Shown here piece after piece: positions 1 through 9,637 of a DNA stretch of 64,000 nucleotides. Numbering within the stretch: position 1 is the stretch's first letter; each line of letters begins with the position of its first letter. The notes below the pieces were generated by a model. It saw only the letters and a list, made by a program, of their open reading frames with translations, searched no databases and was not told where the DNA came from. Source of the stretch: QKTW01 sp052161885 (GTDB taxonomy: Bacteria > Bacteroidota > Bacteroidia > Chitinophagales > Chitinophagaceae); NCBI GenBank assembly GCA_052161885.1, contig CP197396.1, forward strand, positions 2,418,001 to 2,482,000. The letters are read 5' to 3'. A program made the position numbers and the translations under genes.

Positions 1-2263
1 TATTTGCAGCGGAATGCGTACCGTATATATTCCACGACATCGGGTTAATTGCCGTCCCGGCAACTGCACTTACACCAGCTCTTGCATCCAGAATGGCTTT
101 TGTCATCGGATTCCAGCCAAAGCGGTCGTTTGTACCAAAATCACTGTATATGCCGCCGTTGCTCCAGGTATACAAGCTGTTACTGTTACCACCGAAATCA
201 TAAGGATTACCACGGTTTGCATTATTACTATTCGATTTCAGAACGGAAATTACCTCACCGCTTGTATACGCAGTAACAAAAGGACTTGCCGAAGAAGCGA
301 AATAATCATTGCCGTCAAAATCAACGTAATTATTATAGTTCAGCCCAACTGCCTTTGATGGATCTGACACCACCACGTCAAAGTTTTTACTGTTACCAGA
401 GAAATCTTCCCAGCCTATCCCATTGACCATGTTGCCATCATCAAGAAAATCCGGATTCAGCCAGAGCTGAACAGCAGAGTCGACACCCGCCGGGCCATTC
501 ACCTTGACAGGTAGCTTATTGCTGTATTCTGAAGTACCGCATCCATTGTTTACCACACGTAACGTAGCAGTCCAGCGTCCATAAGGTGCAGCAGTAACTT
601 CGGGGAAGTTACCTGTAATATTGCTGAGTGTATTATTTCCGGAATGCAGGTTATTTACAGTAGTTATGTAATGTTCTCCGCCTATAGCACCTACTACACT
701 GGCTGGTGTCGCAAACAGTTCCAATGAACAATTGCCCGTGCCACAGGTCGCCGGCATCTTCACTGCTATATTATATACACCTGATCCCGAAGATGTTTCA
801 GTTGAAGAAATAAGCTGGGGAATATATGTTGCACCTTCATAACCACAGTTGGCAGCACCGGCAAGGTCCAGCGCTATACCCTGGTTGCCGTAAATGCTGT
901 TCTGGGTTACTTTGATCTTGTCAATATAATTGAAGCGGATAGCACCCCAGGCAGATTTCTGGCCGGTTATCGTATTATAAGCGACAGTAGTATTGGGAAT
1001 GGTATAGTTACCTCCATCACCCGGCCTCAGATAAATGCCGATACCGTTTATCGCAGTAAGCCTGTTATTGGTGATCAGGATAGGAAATACATCGGATGCC
1101 GTAGAGCGCATACCGGCGATCTCAATAGCTCCTTCTCCCGCCCCTGTACCAATGCGTGTAAAAGTATTATTATCAATGATCAGACTATCTGTATTGTAAC
1201 CATACGGAGCATAAATACCACGATCGTCAAAATCTGTAAAACTACAGTTCTGAATGATGACACGCTGGGAGTTACCGTATATAAACATTGCCTGATTTCC
1301 ACGGTCTGTGCCGGCCCGCATCTTACCATTGAATGTATCATTCAGGATGCGTGCACTGGTTAATGTAGCGGCAAAGTAGACCATCTGGTTATTCACCCAT
1401 CCGTCGAGGTTGTCGAAATTATTGTTACGGATACTGACATTTGATGCAGCGCCGCCAACATATATTGCATATATCTCGTTGTCATGAAACTGGTTGCTGT
1501 CAATCGTCAGACCATTTACAGTTGTATTAAAGTAGATACCATAATCCCCATCATCTGTTGTAGCCGGATCATCGAGGTCTATGTTGCTGTTTTTAATGCT
1601 TACGCCGGTTGCAGCACCCTGTATCTGTATACCGTGGCCGGCATTACCTGTCCCATTGTAGATGTGATAGCCGTCTACTTTCAGGTTGTTTACGGCACCA
1701 ACAAAACGGATGCCCCAGCAGGCATCCTGTATATCTGTCATCGTTACGTTGTGGATCGTCATATTATTCGACGTCCCCGCAACGTAAATGCCATAGTTAA
1801 TAAAATCGTTGGCTGTATTACGTATTGTGACATTATCCACTGTAATGCCGCTCAGATTGGCTGCTATCGTAATAGCATTGCTCCCTGTATTCTGAAGCAC
1901 TACGTTCTTTATGACTGTATTATTCCCCCCGGCATTAATAGTAAGTATGTTCCGGGCGACATCGGTCGTTACATTTGCCGATACAGTGACGGTGTTGCCA
2001 CCATCCAGCGTAATACCTGCATTCGTAATTGCAGGGAGCGCACTTGCCAGGTTGATGGTACCGCTTATTGTAAAAATGATACTATGCGGACCGGCGCCTC
2101 CTGCATTGGCATTTATAATGGCCTGACGCAAAGAGCCTGCTCCGGCATCATTACCATTGGTTACCGTGTAGGTGTTTGCTTTCGTTTCCAGGCATACAAG
2201 CAGCTGGACTATCATGGCTGTAACGAACGCTATGCACCATGAATAACGTATTCCCGTTTTCAT
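1..2263 (-). CDS. Secreted right-handed beta-helix repeat protein, 3' end cut by window edge
   Basis: An open frame runs on the minus strand from an ATG at 2263 to the window edge (754 codons visible, no stop), so the C terminus is missing. Residues 1-29 form a signal peptide ending near LVCLETKA. The mature start, YTVTNGNDAGAGSLRQAI, is the classic beginning of secreted parallel beta-helix proteins. Residues about 50-430 are rich in short turns of the NNTV/NVTI/GIYV type (for example NSQRVIIQNCSF), the pattern of Pbp/beta-helix coils. A beta-sandwich-like stretch follows, and then a segment (VDSAVQLWLNPDF) resembling concanavalin-like lectin domains. The expected role is cell-surface polysaccharide binding or cleavage, or adhesion. 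A T9SS sorting domain beyond the window is likely but unseen. It follows the T9SS gene at 2401-3531 on the same strand. Confidence 0.8.
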   Translation of the reverse strand, partial: MKTGIRYSWCIAFVTAMIVQLLVCLETKANTYTVTNGNDAGAGSLRQAIINANAGGAGPHSIIFTISGTINLASALPAITNAGITLDGGNTVTVSANVTTDVARNILTINAGGNNTVIKNVVLQNTGSNAITIAANLSGITVDNVTIRNTANDFINYGIYVAGTSNNMTIHNVTMTDIQDACWGIRFVGAVNNLKVDGYHIYNGTGNAGHGIQIQGAATGVSIKNSNIDLDDPATTDDGDYGIYFNTTVNGLTIDSNQFHDNEIYAIYVGGAASNVSIRNNNFDNLDGWVNNQMVYFAATLTSARILNDTFNGKMRAGTDRGNQAMFIYGNSQRVIIQNCSFTDFDDRGIYAPYGYNTDSLIIDNNTFTRIGTGAGEGAIEIAGMRSTASDVFPILITNNRLTAINGIGIYLRPGDGGNYTIPNTTVAYNTITGQKSAWGAIRFNYIDKIKVTQNSIYGNQGIALDLAGAANCGYEGATYIPQLISSTETSSGSGVYNIAVKMPATCGTGNCSLELFATPASVVGAIGGEHYITTVNNLHSGNNTLSNITGNFPEVTAAPYGRWTATLRVVNNGCGTSEYSNKLPVKVNGPAGVDSAVQLWLNPDFLDDGNMVNGIGWEDFSGNSKNFDVVVSDPSKAVGLNYNNYVDFDGNDYFASSASPFVTAYTSGEVISVLKSNSNNANRGNPYDFGGNSNSLYTWSNGGIYSDFGTNDRFGWNPMTKAILDARAGVSAVAGTAINPMSWNIYGTHSAAN

Positions 2264-2331
2264 CTGTCAGTTTATGTGTAATGAGAAAGCCCTGCAATCC
2301 CAGGAGGAAAAATTCCACATAGAAATACCTG

Positions 2332-2363
2332 ACTAAAGCGATCCGAAAACAGACCGCTTTAGT
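2332..2363 (-). terminator. Hairpin between two secreted-protein genes
   Basis: A 9-bp perfect stem (ACTAAAGCG / CGCTTTAGT) with a 14-nt loop lies 37 nt after the stop of the upstream gene. There is no clear U tract on the minus strand, so it may be a weak terminator or an mRNA-stabilising hairpin rather than an efficient intrinsic terminator. Confidence 0.4.
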
Positions 2364-2400
2364 ATTCCTGTCTCTATATGAGTGGAAGTTTATTTTATGA

Positions 2401-3531
2401 TTAATTATTTTTTAACAGCTTGGTGACTTCATCCATACCGCTACCTGCAAGCACATGTACGTAATAAATACCGGGAGCATATTTATTCATATCTATCAAC
2501 ACAATATTATCTCCTTTATTAAGGTCATTGGATATTCTGTAAACCACCCTGCCTGAAACGTCAGTTATTGATATAGCCGCGTCTTTTACATCTGCCGGAA
2601 CATTTATCCGTACGGCCAGTTCTTTATCTGCAGGGTTAGGAGATATCGTTACACTACCATGTCCGCAATCACCCGCGGCTGTTCTTATTACAGCGCTCTG
2701 CACCCATGTATTATCATATGCGATTATTTTTATCCGGTAATATGCACCTGCACCACCGGCTACAGAATAATGATATGCTGATCCACTGCCTTTTGCCGCA
2801 ACTACAGCAACCTGGCCGAAATTCACACCATCTGAAGATGTCTCAACAATTATTTCCTTCGCGTTGTCCTCACTACCGGTTGTCCAGTTCAGCTCTGCGG
2901 CACAATGATCCGTTTCTGCATCAAAGCCGGAAATCACCAGGGGCAGCGGCGTAGGATTAATATTGCTGGCAGCAATGGGCTGTCCGGTATTACCAAGGAA
3001 GTCGGACCATTTAGAACCAGTTCCGCCTGTATTTGTTCGCAGCATAAGTGTTGCACCATTTGTACCTATTACTACAGTTGATGCAAACGTAACAGTGATA
3101 GTTGCCACTTTTGTGGGAATATTGGTGATCGGAGAGCTCGTTGAAACATTCCGGGTAAGGTTTACCTTAAATTTAGAGTCGTACCCTGCCGGGCTTGCAC
3201 CCCCGAGACTGGTAGTGGCTGTCGCTGCATTCAATATCGGAGATACTGTAGAGATACTCACCCCGGTAGGCGTTAATGGCCCGGTAGTGCCGGTGGATCC
3301 CAGGTCTATATCGTAAGCAACATCGACATTCTGCAGTCCGTTATTTGCATTCGCCGTCTGGCTGGATACATACGTGGCAGACCCGGAAACGTACAGGTCA
3401 AATACAACTGTATGCGCAGTATTATCGACGTGGACATTGTGTGCTTCAAAAAAAATATTTTGCGCCCGCACAGCTGATCCTGCGGCAAGCAGCAATACGC
3501 ATAGTGTCAGCCGGGTAATAATTCTTTTCAT
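2401..3531 (-). CDS. Secreted protein with T9SS type A sorting domain
   Basis: 376 aa. Residues 1-23 are a signal peptide (ending AGSAVRAQ). Residues 25-190 (starting NIFFEAHNVHVDNTAHTVVF) form a beta-rich domain resembling cohesin-like or reprolysin-associated folds. Residues about 195-285 are an FN3-like segment (AAELNWTTGSEDNAKEIIVE) of the kind that often precedes sorting signals. Residues about 295-376 match the type A C-terminal domain: VTISPNPADKELAVRI, then a GRVVY strand, then GIYYVHVLAG, ending in a basic/Asn tail. Such proteins are exported through the outer membrane by the type IX system and the tail is removed or attached to A-LPS. The substrate is unknown. It lies 137 nt upstream of the beta-helix gene and may be co-transcribed with it. 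Confidence 0.85.
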   Translation of the reverse strand: MKRIITRLTLCVLLLAAGSAVRAQNIFFEAHNVHVDNTAHTVVFDLYVSGSATYVSSQTANANNGLQNVDVAYDIDLGSTGTTGPLTPTGVSISTVSPILNAATATTSLGGASPAGYDSKFKVNLTRNVSTSSPITNIPTKVATITVTFASTVVIGTNGATLMLRTNTGGTGSKWSDFLGNTGQPIAASNINPTPLPLVISGFDAETDHCAAELNWTTGSEDNAKEIIVETSSDGVNFGQVAVVAAKGSGSAYHYSVAGGAGAYYRIKIIAYDNTWVQSAVIRTAAGDCGHGSVTISPNPADKELAVRINVPADVKDAAISITDVSGRVVYRISNDLNKGDNIVLIDMNKYAPGIYYVHVLAGSGMDEVTKLLKNN

Positions 3532-4761
3532 AATGTTATGCTTGTTTTATTTGGTTTTATATACGCTAATTACTAAGTGACTAAGCTTGTTTGTTTTCTT
3601 TCCGGCCAGGCAAAGGAGCATCTGTTGAACAGATATGGGTGTTTACAACAGGCTCGTATACGGGCCTGCGTAAATCAGGGGAGAGAGAAAGAACCATCAC
3701 ATACAAGTGTATTTGTGGGGAAATACAATTGCTGTTTTTATTGCTCTGCAACAGAAAGCTCCTGCCATCAACGCCGGTGGGGATCGTATCAAGGCCAATT
3801 CTTACATTCATGGCCTTTTCAATGTCTGTGAGTTTAATGACATACAGTTCCGTTTCTTAATCCTGAAACTCCTTCCAGTTCTTACGACTTTTACCAATGC
3901 CGTTTCTTCACAGGAAGCAATAACAGGTATTGATACCTACGTTTTGCGAGGTATATATTCTATGTTGTTTCCGAAATTATTTGCCTGCCTTCTCCAATTG
4001 TTGCGCAAACACTCCTACCATGAATCCGGAAATCTGAAACAGCACGCATTTTTACAAATCAAAAATATGCGAATACCAAAGCAGCATATTGTCCAGTTAA
4101 TACCCGCATCATTTGCCGGAATAAATGTGCCCCGGAAAGGAATAGCCGCATGAAAATGATGTATGAAAAAAGCCTGTAACTATTGCCTGTTGTTCTATTC
4201 AGTGACCTGATCGCACCGGTATATGTATATCCTGTAACCATTTGGGAGCCTGAAACAGAAATTGCCGGCATATTCCTCAATACTGATGATAAGGTATGTG
4301 CTGTCGATACAATAATATTCACGAACAGAACATCCGCGTATGTCTAAAAGCTGCACAGGCACGCCTGATACAGTCTTTACACAAAAAGCCAGTCTTATAA
4401 CTTTTACAGAGCGGGGTATGGTATAGCAGGATGTACTGACCCCTGCTGCATGTCCGTCAACTGGAATAATGATAGTCTGCAGCATGTTTATGCGGATTCT
4501 TTTCAGAAAGGAAAATCCATTGCAGCCGCGTATACTGAAACATATGCGGAGCCGCTGTATCTCCCAAATTTCAGGCAGAGGAAAGCCCGAAAAACAGAAA
4601 ATTAATATTTGCAATAAAATCAGGAATGACTGCTGGATATCAGGGAACAACTGCAGAAACCCGGCTATATAAAATTGAATAAACCGACGAAAAAATGCAT
4701 CCTGCCGCGCTGTGTAATAAACAAATAACCACAGGTCGTTCGATAATGTCAACCTAATTTA
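3532..4761. other. Long intergenic region without a supported gene
   Basis: About 1.2 kb between the T9SS gene and the lytTR promoter. Short open frames exist on both strands, the longest being 185 codons on the minus strand (4195-4752). Their composition (rich in Cys, Ile, Tyr and Arg, no recognisable motif, no signal peptide) does not look like a protein, and no family could be assigned. No RNA gene or repeat was recognised. Confidence 0.5.
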
Positions 4762-4769
4762 TAAATTTG
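4762..4769 (+). promoter_or_regulatory. Candidate -7 promoter element for the lytTR operon
   Basis: TAAATTTG matches the Bacteroidota primary-sigma -7 consensus TAnnTTTG. It would give a leader of about 115 nt before the ATG at 4891. No convincing -33 TTG was seen at the usual spacing. Confidence 0.45.
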
Positions 4770-4890
4770 TACTACGTGACAAAATTGGAGAAAGCAGCTA
4801 TTGGTTTTGCACGGCCCAGCTCTATTACCTGAAACACATACAACTAAATTAACCCCATTTCTTTAGTATTCTTTTACCTACACCACAAAT

Positions 4891-5616
4891 ATGAACAGGT
4901 ATAGTTGTTACATCATTGATGACACTTCCCAGCACCGTGTTTTCCTGCAATCACTACTGCAAGAATATCACCCGGAAATCGAAATTATCGGCCTATGCTC
5001 GTCCGTTACAGAAGCAATAGATGCAGTCCGGCGAAAAAGAGCTGACGTTATTTTCCTCGACATTGAGTTATCCGACGGATATGGTTTTGAAATTCTGAAA
5101 GAAATACCCGACAGCACCTCGATCATTATAACCTCAGCCCATACCCAGTATGCGTTTGATGCCTTTTCATACAACACTGTGGACTATCTTGCAAAGCCCA
5201 TTTCTATTAAAGCGCTCAGCCGGGCGGTACATAAACTTGCAGGCAACAGAAAAGATAAACAAACGGTCATGCATCCCGCGCAGCAGCCGAATGAAAATAT
5301 GATTATGGTTTCGTCCTATAACTCCAATATGGAAATCATAGAAACCCGGAATATCGTCTTCCTGGAAGCTGAAGGGAAATATACATCAATACATCTGCAG
5401 AATGACAAGCCGATTCTTTCATCCAAAAACCTGAAAGAGTTTGAAACTATACTGCCCACACAGTTTACACGGGTGCACAACTCCTTTATTATAAACCTGT
5501 CTCACTCCCGAACATTCTCCAAAGAAGAACTGGCCGTCATTATGAAATCCGGCGAAAAAATACCTGTATCCCTCAGAAAAAAAGAAACCTTTCTCCGGTT
5601 GTTTCAACGCTTGTAA
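4891..5616 (+). CDS. LytTR-family response regulator
   Basis: 241 aa, a two-component regulator of the AlgR/AgrA/LytR type. Residues 1-120 are the receiver domain, with acidic residues D10 and D11, the phospho-acceptor D57 in VIFLDIELSDG, the T/S of IITSAH and the conserved Lys in LAKPIS. Residues about 140-240 form the LytTR DNA-binding domain (IIETRNIVFLEAEGKYTSIH, then RVHNSFIINLSH and IPVSLRKK). It is the first gene of a two-gene operon: its stop codon is directly followed by the ATG of the sensor kinase (TAAATG, no gap), so the pair should be translationally linked and the kinase is its partner. Its targets are unknown. The nearby T9SS genes at 1-3.5 kb are possible targets, by position only. 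Confidence 0.93.
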   Translation: MNRYSCYIIDDTSQHRVFLQSLLQEYHPEIEIIGLCSSVTEAIDAVRRKRADVIFLDIELSDGYGFEILKEIPDSTSIIITSAHTQYAFDAFSYNTVDYLAKPISIKALSRAVHKLAGNRKDKQTVMHPAQQPNENMIMVSSYNSNMEIIETRNIVFLEAEGKYTSIHLQNDKPILSSKNLKEFETILPTQFTRVHNSFIINLSHSRTFSKEELAVIMKSGEKIPVSLRKKETFLRLFQRL

Positions 5617-8550
5617 ATGCGCGCACTTATACCACTGCTAACACTCTATATACTATTATTTACCTGCCACAGCTCCTTACATGCCCAACAGCAAAAAGAT
5701 TATATAATTCATCACTATACAACAGATGACGGACTACCACAGAACAACGCCAGCAAAATCATACAGGATGAAAACGGATTCGTCTGGATTGCAACATTAA
5801 ACGGTCTTGCCAGGCTTGACGGACATTCAATAAAAACCTTCGACGAGTCAAATCTGTCGCCCCTGACATCATCAACAATTGTAGATGTGAAAACGGCAGG
5901 ACCATATACATGCCTGTACACCACAGAGGAAATTGCCTGGATGTACCATGGCAAGATACTGCTCCGGTATCGTCTGCCTGAAAAAGTAGAACGCTTTCAG
6001 CCTATACAGAATTTTGAAAAACAAGTCAATTTCACGGTCTTATTAAACAGAAAACTTTTTCTCTTTTCCAATGGGAAACTGCTGCAGGACAAAATCCCCG
6101 GTTATAGTTTCTACGGTTTTCATACCTGTGACGACGCCAACATATTCCTGTGCACTGATGACAACAGGCTTTATCTATATAAACGCACAGAGCATAAGCT
6201 TCTTTTCGTTGACAGCACCCTCGACTGGAACATCCAGGGAGACAGCGAAAATCTCTATTACTGGAACCGGAAGCGGGAACTGATCGCTACAACAAAAACG
6301 ACACCAGAGACAAGGCGCAAACTATATAAAGCAACTGCGCCCCGGCGATCTACAGGCATATTCCCTTCCGGATTTGCATTTACAGACGCAGACACCCTCA
6401 TTTACTTCACCAACCCGCTATCTGCATATAACAAGATACCACTGTCTGTATTGGGCACTGTCAATGTAAGATCGTTCTGCATTGCAACCAACGGGAATAT
6501 ATGGATCGGCACTTCCGACAAGGGCGTTTTCATGCTTTCTCCCGGCATTATTCATCAATACGACCCACAAGGTGCACCGTTATTCCAGGAAATATATTTT
6601 GTAAAAATCATTGACAGCACATTGTTTACAGGCTCGCGCGACGGACTTTGTGCGATGAACCTCCGTACAGGCACATATAAGCCTGCCGGCACTTTTTATA
6701 AGAAAGGTAATATATGGGATGTCGCCATCTTCAACGGCACTATGTTTGCGGCAACCTTCGGTGGTGGCATACTCACATACAGGAACGGAATAACAAATGT
6801 AATCAGCAGCCCGGCACTCCCCAGTAATAATGTTTTCTGTCTTATGCCTTCAGCCGGCAAATTGTTGTGGATCGGCACGGAGAAAGGTACTGTATGCATG
6901 GATACAACCGGTGCACTGAAAAAACCGGAGATACCCGGCTACAGTAACCTCACACCCTATTACTTTGCCGAAGCCCTATCCGGCGAGGTATATATAGCCA
7001 CAGACGAAGGCATTTTTGTAATAAACAAAAAGCTCTGTGTAATAAAACATATAACTATCAATGACGGTTTGCCGTGCAACAAAGTGCGCAGTATGTATAT
7101 CGACAAAGCGAGGCAGGTATGGATAGGTACATTGAAAGGCGGACTTTGCCTGTTGAGCAACGATCATATATATAACTTCCCTACAGGCCCGGGCGGACTG
7201 AATCGTGATGTACTTTCTATCACAGAGGACCGGAATGGCTTCTTATGGATGACTGCCAACGAAGGGCTTTACAAAGTGAAAAAAAATGACCTTGAAGCAT
7301 ATGCCTCCGCAAGCAAGACATTGTTTTCTGTACAGCATTACTCTGTAGCCGACGGACTCAGAAATCCGGAATTCAACTCACACACGCAAGGGAAGGCATG
7401 TATTGATTCCGCGGGCAGGCTATGGTTCCCTAATATTAACGGACTGGCATCTGTCACTCCTTCTCAAAACCTGACAATTGACTACAAACACGATATCCGG
7501 ATCGATGAAGTAACTGTAGATGATTCTACCTTCTTTGCCTGGAACAATGAAGTGCAGATACCCTCCCCCATTAACAGGATACACGTCAACTATGCGTTGG
7601 CCGCCTTTACCGATTCTGAAAGCCCGTTGTTTGAATACAAATTTGAAGATGCAGACCAGGACTGGATATTTAACGGCGAAAAAAGAGAAATCGATCTGAC
7701 CAATATTCCTGAAGGCTTTAAAACACTTTTGATCCGCCAGTTCAACAAACCACAGACAACCGTATACCTGGATTTCAATGTAACAGCTCCGTTTTTACTC
7801 AGCAGGACTTTCAAAAGTCTGCTGATCCTGATCGGCATCTGCATTATAATTCTGGCATCCGGCCTGTATCAAAAAAATATAAACTGGAAAAACTATAAAA
7901 AAATAGAAGCAGAAAAGGAAGTGTTATCGCTGAGAGTGATCGCACTTCAAAAACAGGTAAGTCCACACTTTATATTCAACGGCCTGCATACCCTGCAAAC
8001 CATTTTTTTTGAAAAAAAATTTATCCTGGCCAACGAATATCTTGCCAACTTCTCCAGCCTGCTGCGCTTTTCGCTTGAATATGCAAGACAAGACAGCGCT
8101 TCTCTGAAAGAAGAGCTCATGCTGGTCTGCAACTACCTGGAGCTGGAAAAACTTCAGTTTGCAGCAAATGAGTTTTCCTACAGCATCGATATCGAATCTG
8201 CAATAACAGTCTCCCAGATCTCTATACCAGCGTTCCTGCTGCAACCTTTTGTAGAAAATGCACTAAAACATGGTTTCAGACAGCTGCATCAATACCAGAA
8301 AAAAATACATATCCGCATTCACCGTGAGCACAACAATGTTGTATTGTATGTAGAAGATAATGGCCGGGGATTTCCTGCAAAAAATGCTTCCGCCGATACG
8401 CAACAGCACCAGTCGCGGGGCATGGACATCATACGTACAAAAATCCTCCTGTTCAACAAAATATACAAACGTAACATCTCCTTCAGTGCAGAAACGCTGA
8501 ATACAAATACTGAAGGGCTACCCGGCACAAGAATAACTATATACCTGTAG
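5617..8550 (+). CDS. Two-component-regulator-propeller sensor histidine kinase (LytS-type)
   Basis: 977 aa. Residues 1-24 are a signal peptide. Residues about 30-620 hold ligand-binding propeller (Reg_prop) blades, seen as repeated GLP(Q/C)N...I..D..G.(V/I)WI.T..G(L/G) motifs, for example the one starting YTTDDGLPQNN at 32. Residues about 625-710 form a Y_Y_Y-like beta sandwich (FEYKFEDADQDWI). A transmembrane helix lies at about 731-750 (LLILIGICIIILASGL), followed by the cytoplasmic LytS-type kinase: H-box QVSPHFIFNGLH with phospho-acceptor H784, N-box FVENALKHG near 878-886, and G-box VEDNGRGFP near 912-920. The H-box has Ser where most relatives have Asn before PHF. The domain order is that of a one-polypeptide sensor with a periplasmic propeller, as in glycan sensors of Bacteroidota, but without a fused regulator. 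The cognate regulator is the preceding LytTR gene. The ligand is unknown. Confidence 0.93.
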   Translation: MRALIPLLTLYILLFTCHSSLHAQQQKDYIIHHYTTDDGLPQNNASKIIQDENGFVWIATLNGLARLDGHSIKTFDESNLSPLTSSTIVDVKTAGPYTCLYTTEEIAWMYHGKILLRYRLPEKVERFQPIQNFEKQVNFTVLLNRKLFLFSNGKLLQDKIPGYSFYGFHTCDDANIFLCTDDNRLYLYKRTEHKLLFVDSTLDWNIQGDSENLYYWNRKRELIATTKTTPETRRKLYKATAPRRSTGIFPSGFAFTDADTLIYFTNPLSAYNKIPLSVLGTVNVRSFCIATNGNIWIGTSDKGVFMLSPGIIHQYDPQGAPLFQEIYFVKIIDSTLFTGSRDGLCAMNLRTGTYKPAGTFYKKGNIWDVAIFNGTMFAATFGGGILTYRNGITNVISSPALPSNNVFCLMPSAGKLLWIGTEKGTVCMDTTGALKKPEIPGYSNLTPYYFAEALSGEVYIATDEGIFVINKKLCVIKHITINDGLPCNKVRSMYIDKARQVWIGTLKGGLCLLSNDHIYNFPTGPGGLNRDVLSITEDRNGFLWMTANEGLYKVKKNDLEAYASASKTLFSVQHYSVADGLRNPEFNSHTQGKACIDSAGRLWFPNINGLASVTPSQNLTIDYKHDIRIDEVTVDDSTFFAWNNEVQIPSPINRIHVNYALAAFTDSESPLFEYKFEDADQDWIFNGEKREIDLTNIPEGFKTLLIRQFNKPQTTVYLDFNVTAPFLLSRTFKSLLILIGICIIILASGLYQKNINWKNYKKIEAEKEVLSLRVIALQKQVSPHFIFNGLHTLQTIFFEKKFILANEYLANFSSLLRFSLEYARQDSASLKEELMLVCNYLELEKLQFAANEFSYSIDIESAITVSQISIPAFLLQPFVENALKHGFRQLHQYQKKIHIRIHREHNNVVLYVEDNGRGFPAKNASADTQQHQSRGMDIIRTKILLFNKIYKRNISFSAETLNTNTEGLPGTRITIYL

Positions 8551-8950
8551 GTAAATAAAAAAGGGAAGCCTTAGACAAAACCTCCCCGGTATTACATTCC
8601 TGAGACCAGGCACGTCTAACCCCCTTTACAGGCAAACACACCTGTAAGTTTAAAACGAAAGCATGTATTACATATTAAAGCATAAGTTTAAATAACAAAA
8701 CCAACAGTCATCAATACAGGCAAGCCCGCTACAGCAATAAGTATTTCCCGGATATAATTATTGCAACATCTCCACCCGGAGCATACCTGATTCAGCCATG
8801 ATTCATGCTATCTGAAGAATTCTTCTACATTTTCCGGTCTGCAAGTTATATGGTAGTGTCTCCGGTTTTGCCACAGATTAACAGATGTCTGCTTTTACAG
8901 AATAACTGTGTGCAAACAAGGAATAATATATAATGCGGCTTCCTTAATAC
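8551..8950. other. Intergenic region with a weak hairpin
   Basis: About 400 nt without a gene. A 7-bp stem at 8626-8647 (TTACAGG / CCTGTAA, 8-nt loop) followed by a short T-rich stretch may end the kinase transcript. A 9-bp perfect stem at 8951-8980 (TGGCCGGTA / TACCGGCCA) overlaps the stop codon of the next, minus-strand gene and may act as its 3' structure, though it lacks a U tract. Nothing else was recognised. Confidence 0.4.
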
Positions 8951-8970
8951 TGGCCGGTATTGAGGAGCTG

Positions 8971-9540
8971 CTACCGGCCACGCAATCCGGAGACTATAAG
9001 CCTGTATACCTTAAATAACTCATCATTATTACCACCGGCAAGAACAGGTGATAGCGAAAGATATTCCCCCCGCAACCTGTTCAGCATGTCAAAGTCCGGC
9101 ACTGCCTTTTGCCACCCCTGGGAAAGCAGGTATATCATCACCGTTTTCATGGCATTTGCCTTAATCCGCACCGTATACGGCGAGTATCGTGAAGGATGGA
9201 TATGTACAAAATCGAACCGCTCAGCAAAACGCAGCGTCCAGTCAGAACTGTCTGAAAGGATGACGGTCCTGTAGCCGCCGTGTGCATCCAGCCAGCCCCG
9301 GTATTTTTCCCGCGTATCATGTAATTGCAGATGCAGCATCTCCACGACCTCCGCTTCTATATCTTCTACAGACAAAAAACCTGTATACATATCGAATTGT
9401 GACGCGCCCATCGTTTTTATAACCGGCAGGTTTTCCGGCAGTGGCCTGGCAATGCCCTGCTGTATAAATGTCACTAAAGCCTGACAGTGATGTTTCAATG
9501 AATGAAATAAAACCTGTTCTCTATCCAGTCTGTCACTCAT
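8971..9540 (-). CDS. Hypothetical protein, no family recognised
   Basis: 189 aa from the ATG at 9540 (MSDRLDREQVLFHSLKHHC). The frame stays open upstream to 9849, but that part overlaps the divergent gene at 9638 and has an unlikely composition, so the shorter start is chosen. The protein appears soluble and alpha/beta, with no signal peptide or membrane segment. It has an N-terminal helix, a stretch MGASQFDMYTGFLSVEDIEA, an acidic helix, then VRIKANAMKTVMIYLL and a C-terminal helix with LRGEYLSLSPVLAGG. It is transcribed divergently from the phosphotransferase gene, with 97 nt between the starts. No function is proposed. Confidence 0.7.
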   Translation of the reverse strand: MSDRLDREQVLFHSLKHHCQALVTFIQQGIARPLPENLPVIKTMGASQFDMYTGFLSVEDIEAEVVEMLHLQLHDTREKYRGWLDAHGGYRTVILSDSSDWTLRFAERFDFVHIHPSRYSPYTVRIKANAMKTVMIYLLSQGWQKAVPDFDMLNRLRGEYLSLSPVLAGGNNDELFKVYRLIVSGLRGR

Positions 9541-9637
9541 TGTTTGTTTCGAAATTTTTAAAATATCAATACAGAAAAAATCCGGCATCAGAAAATACAT
9601 TTTATTTGCGGTGATTTTACCGGAATAAAACAAAAAA

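Noticed and set aside
1484..2242. 252-codon open frame on the plus strand
   Set aside because: It is antisense to the beta-helix gene, Cys/Tyr/Arg-rich, and has no motif; the minus-strand frame explains the code.
4195..4752. 185-codon minus-strand frame
   Set aside because: Odd composition, no domain, no promoter or terminator. Likely chance in non-coding DNA.
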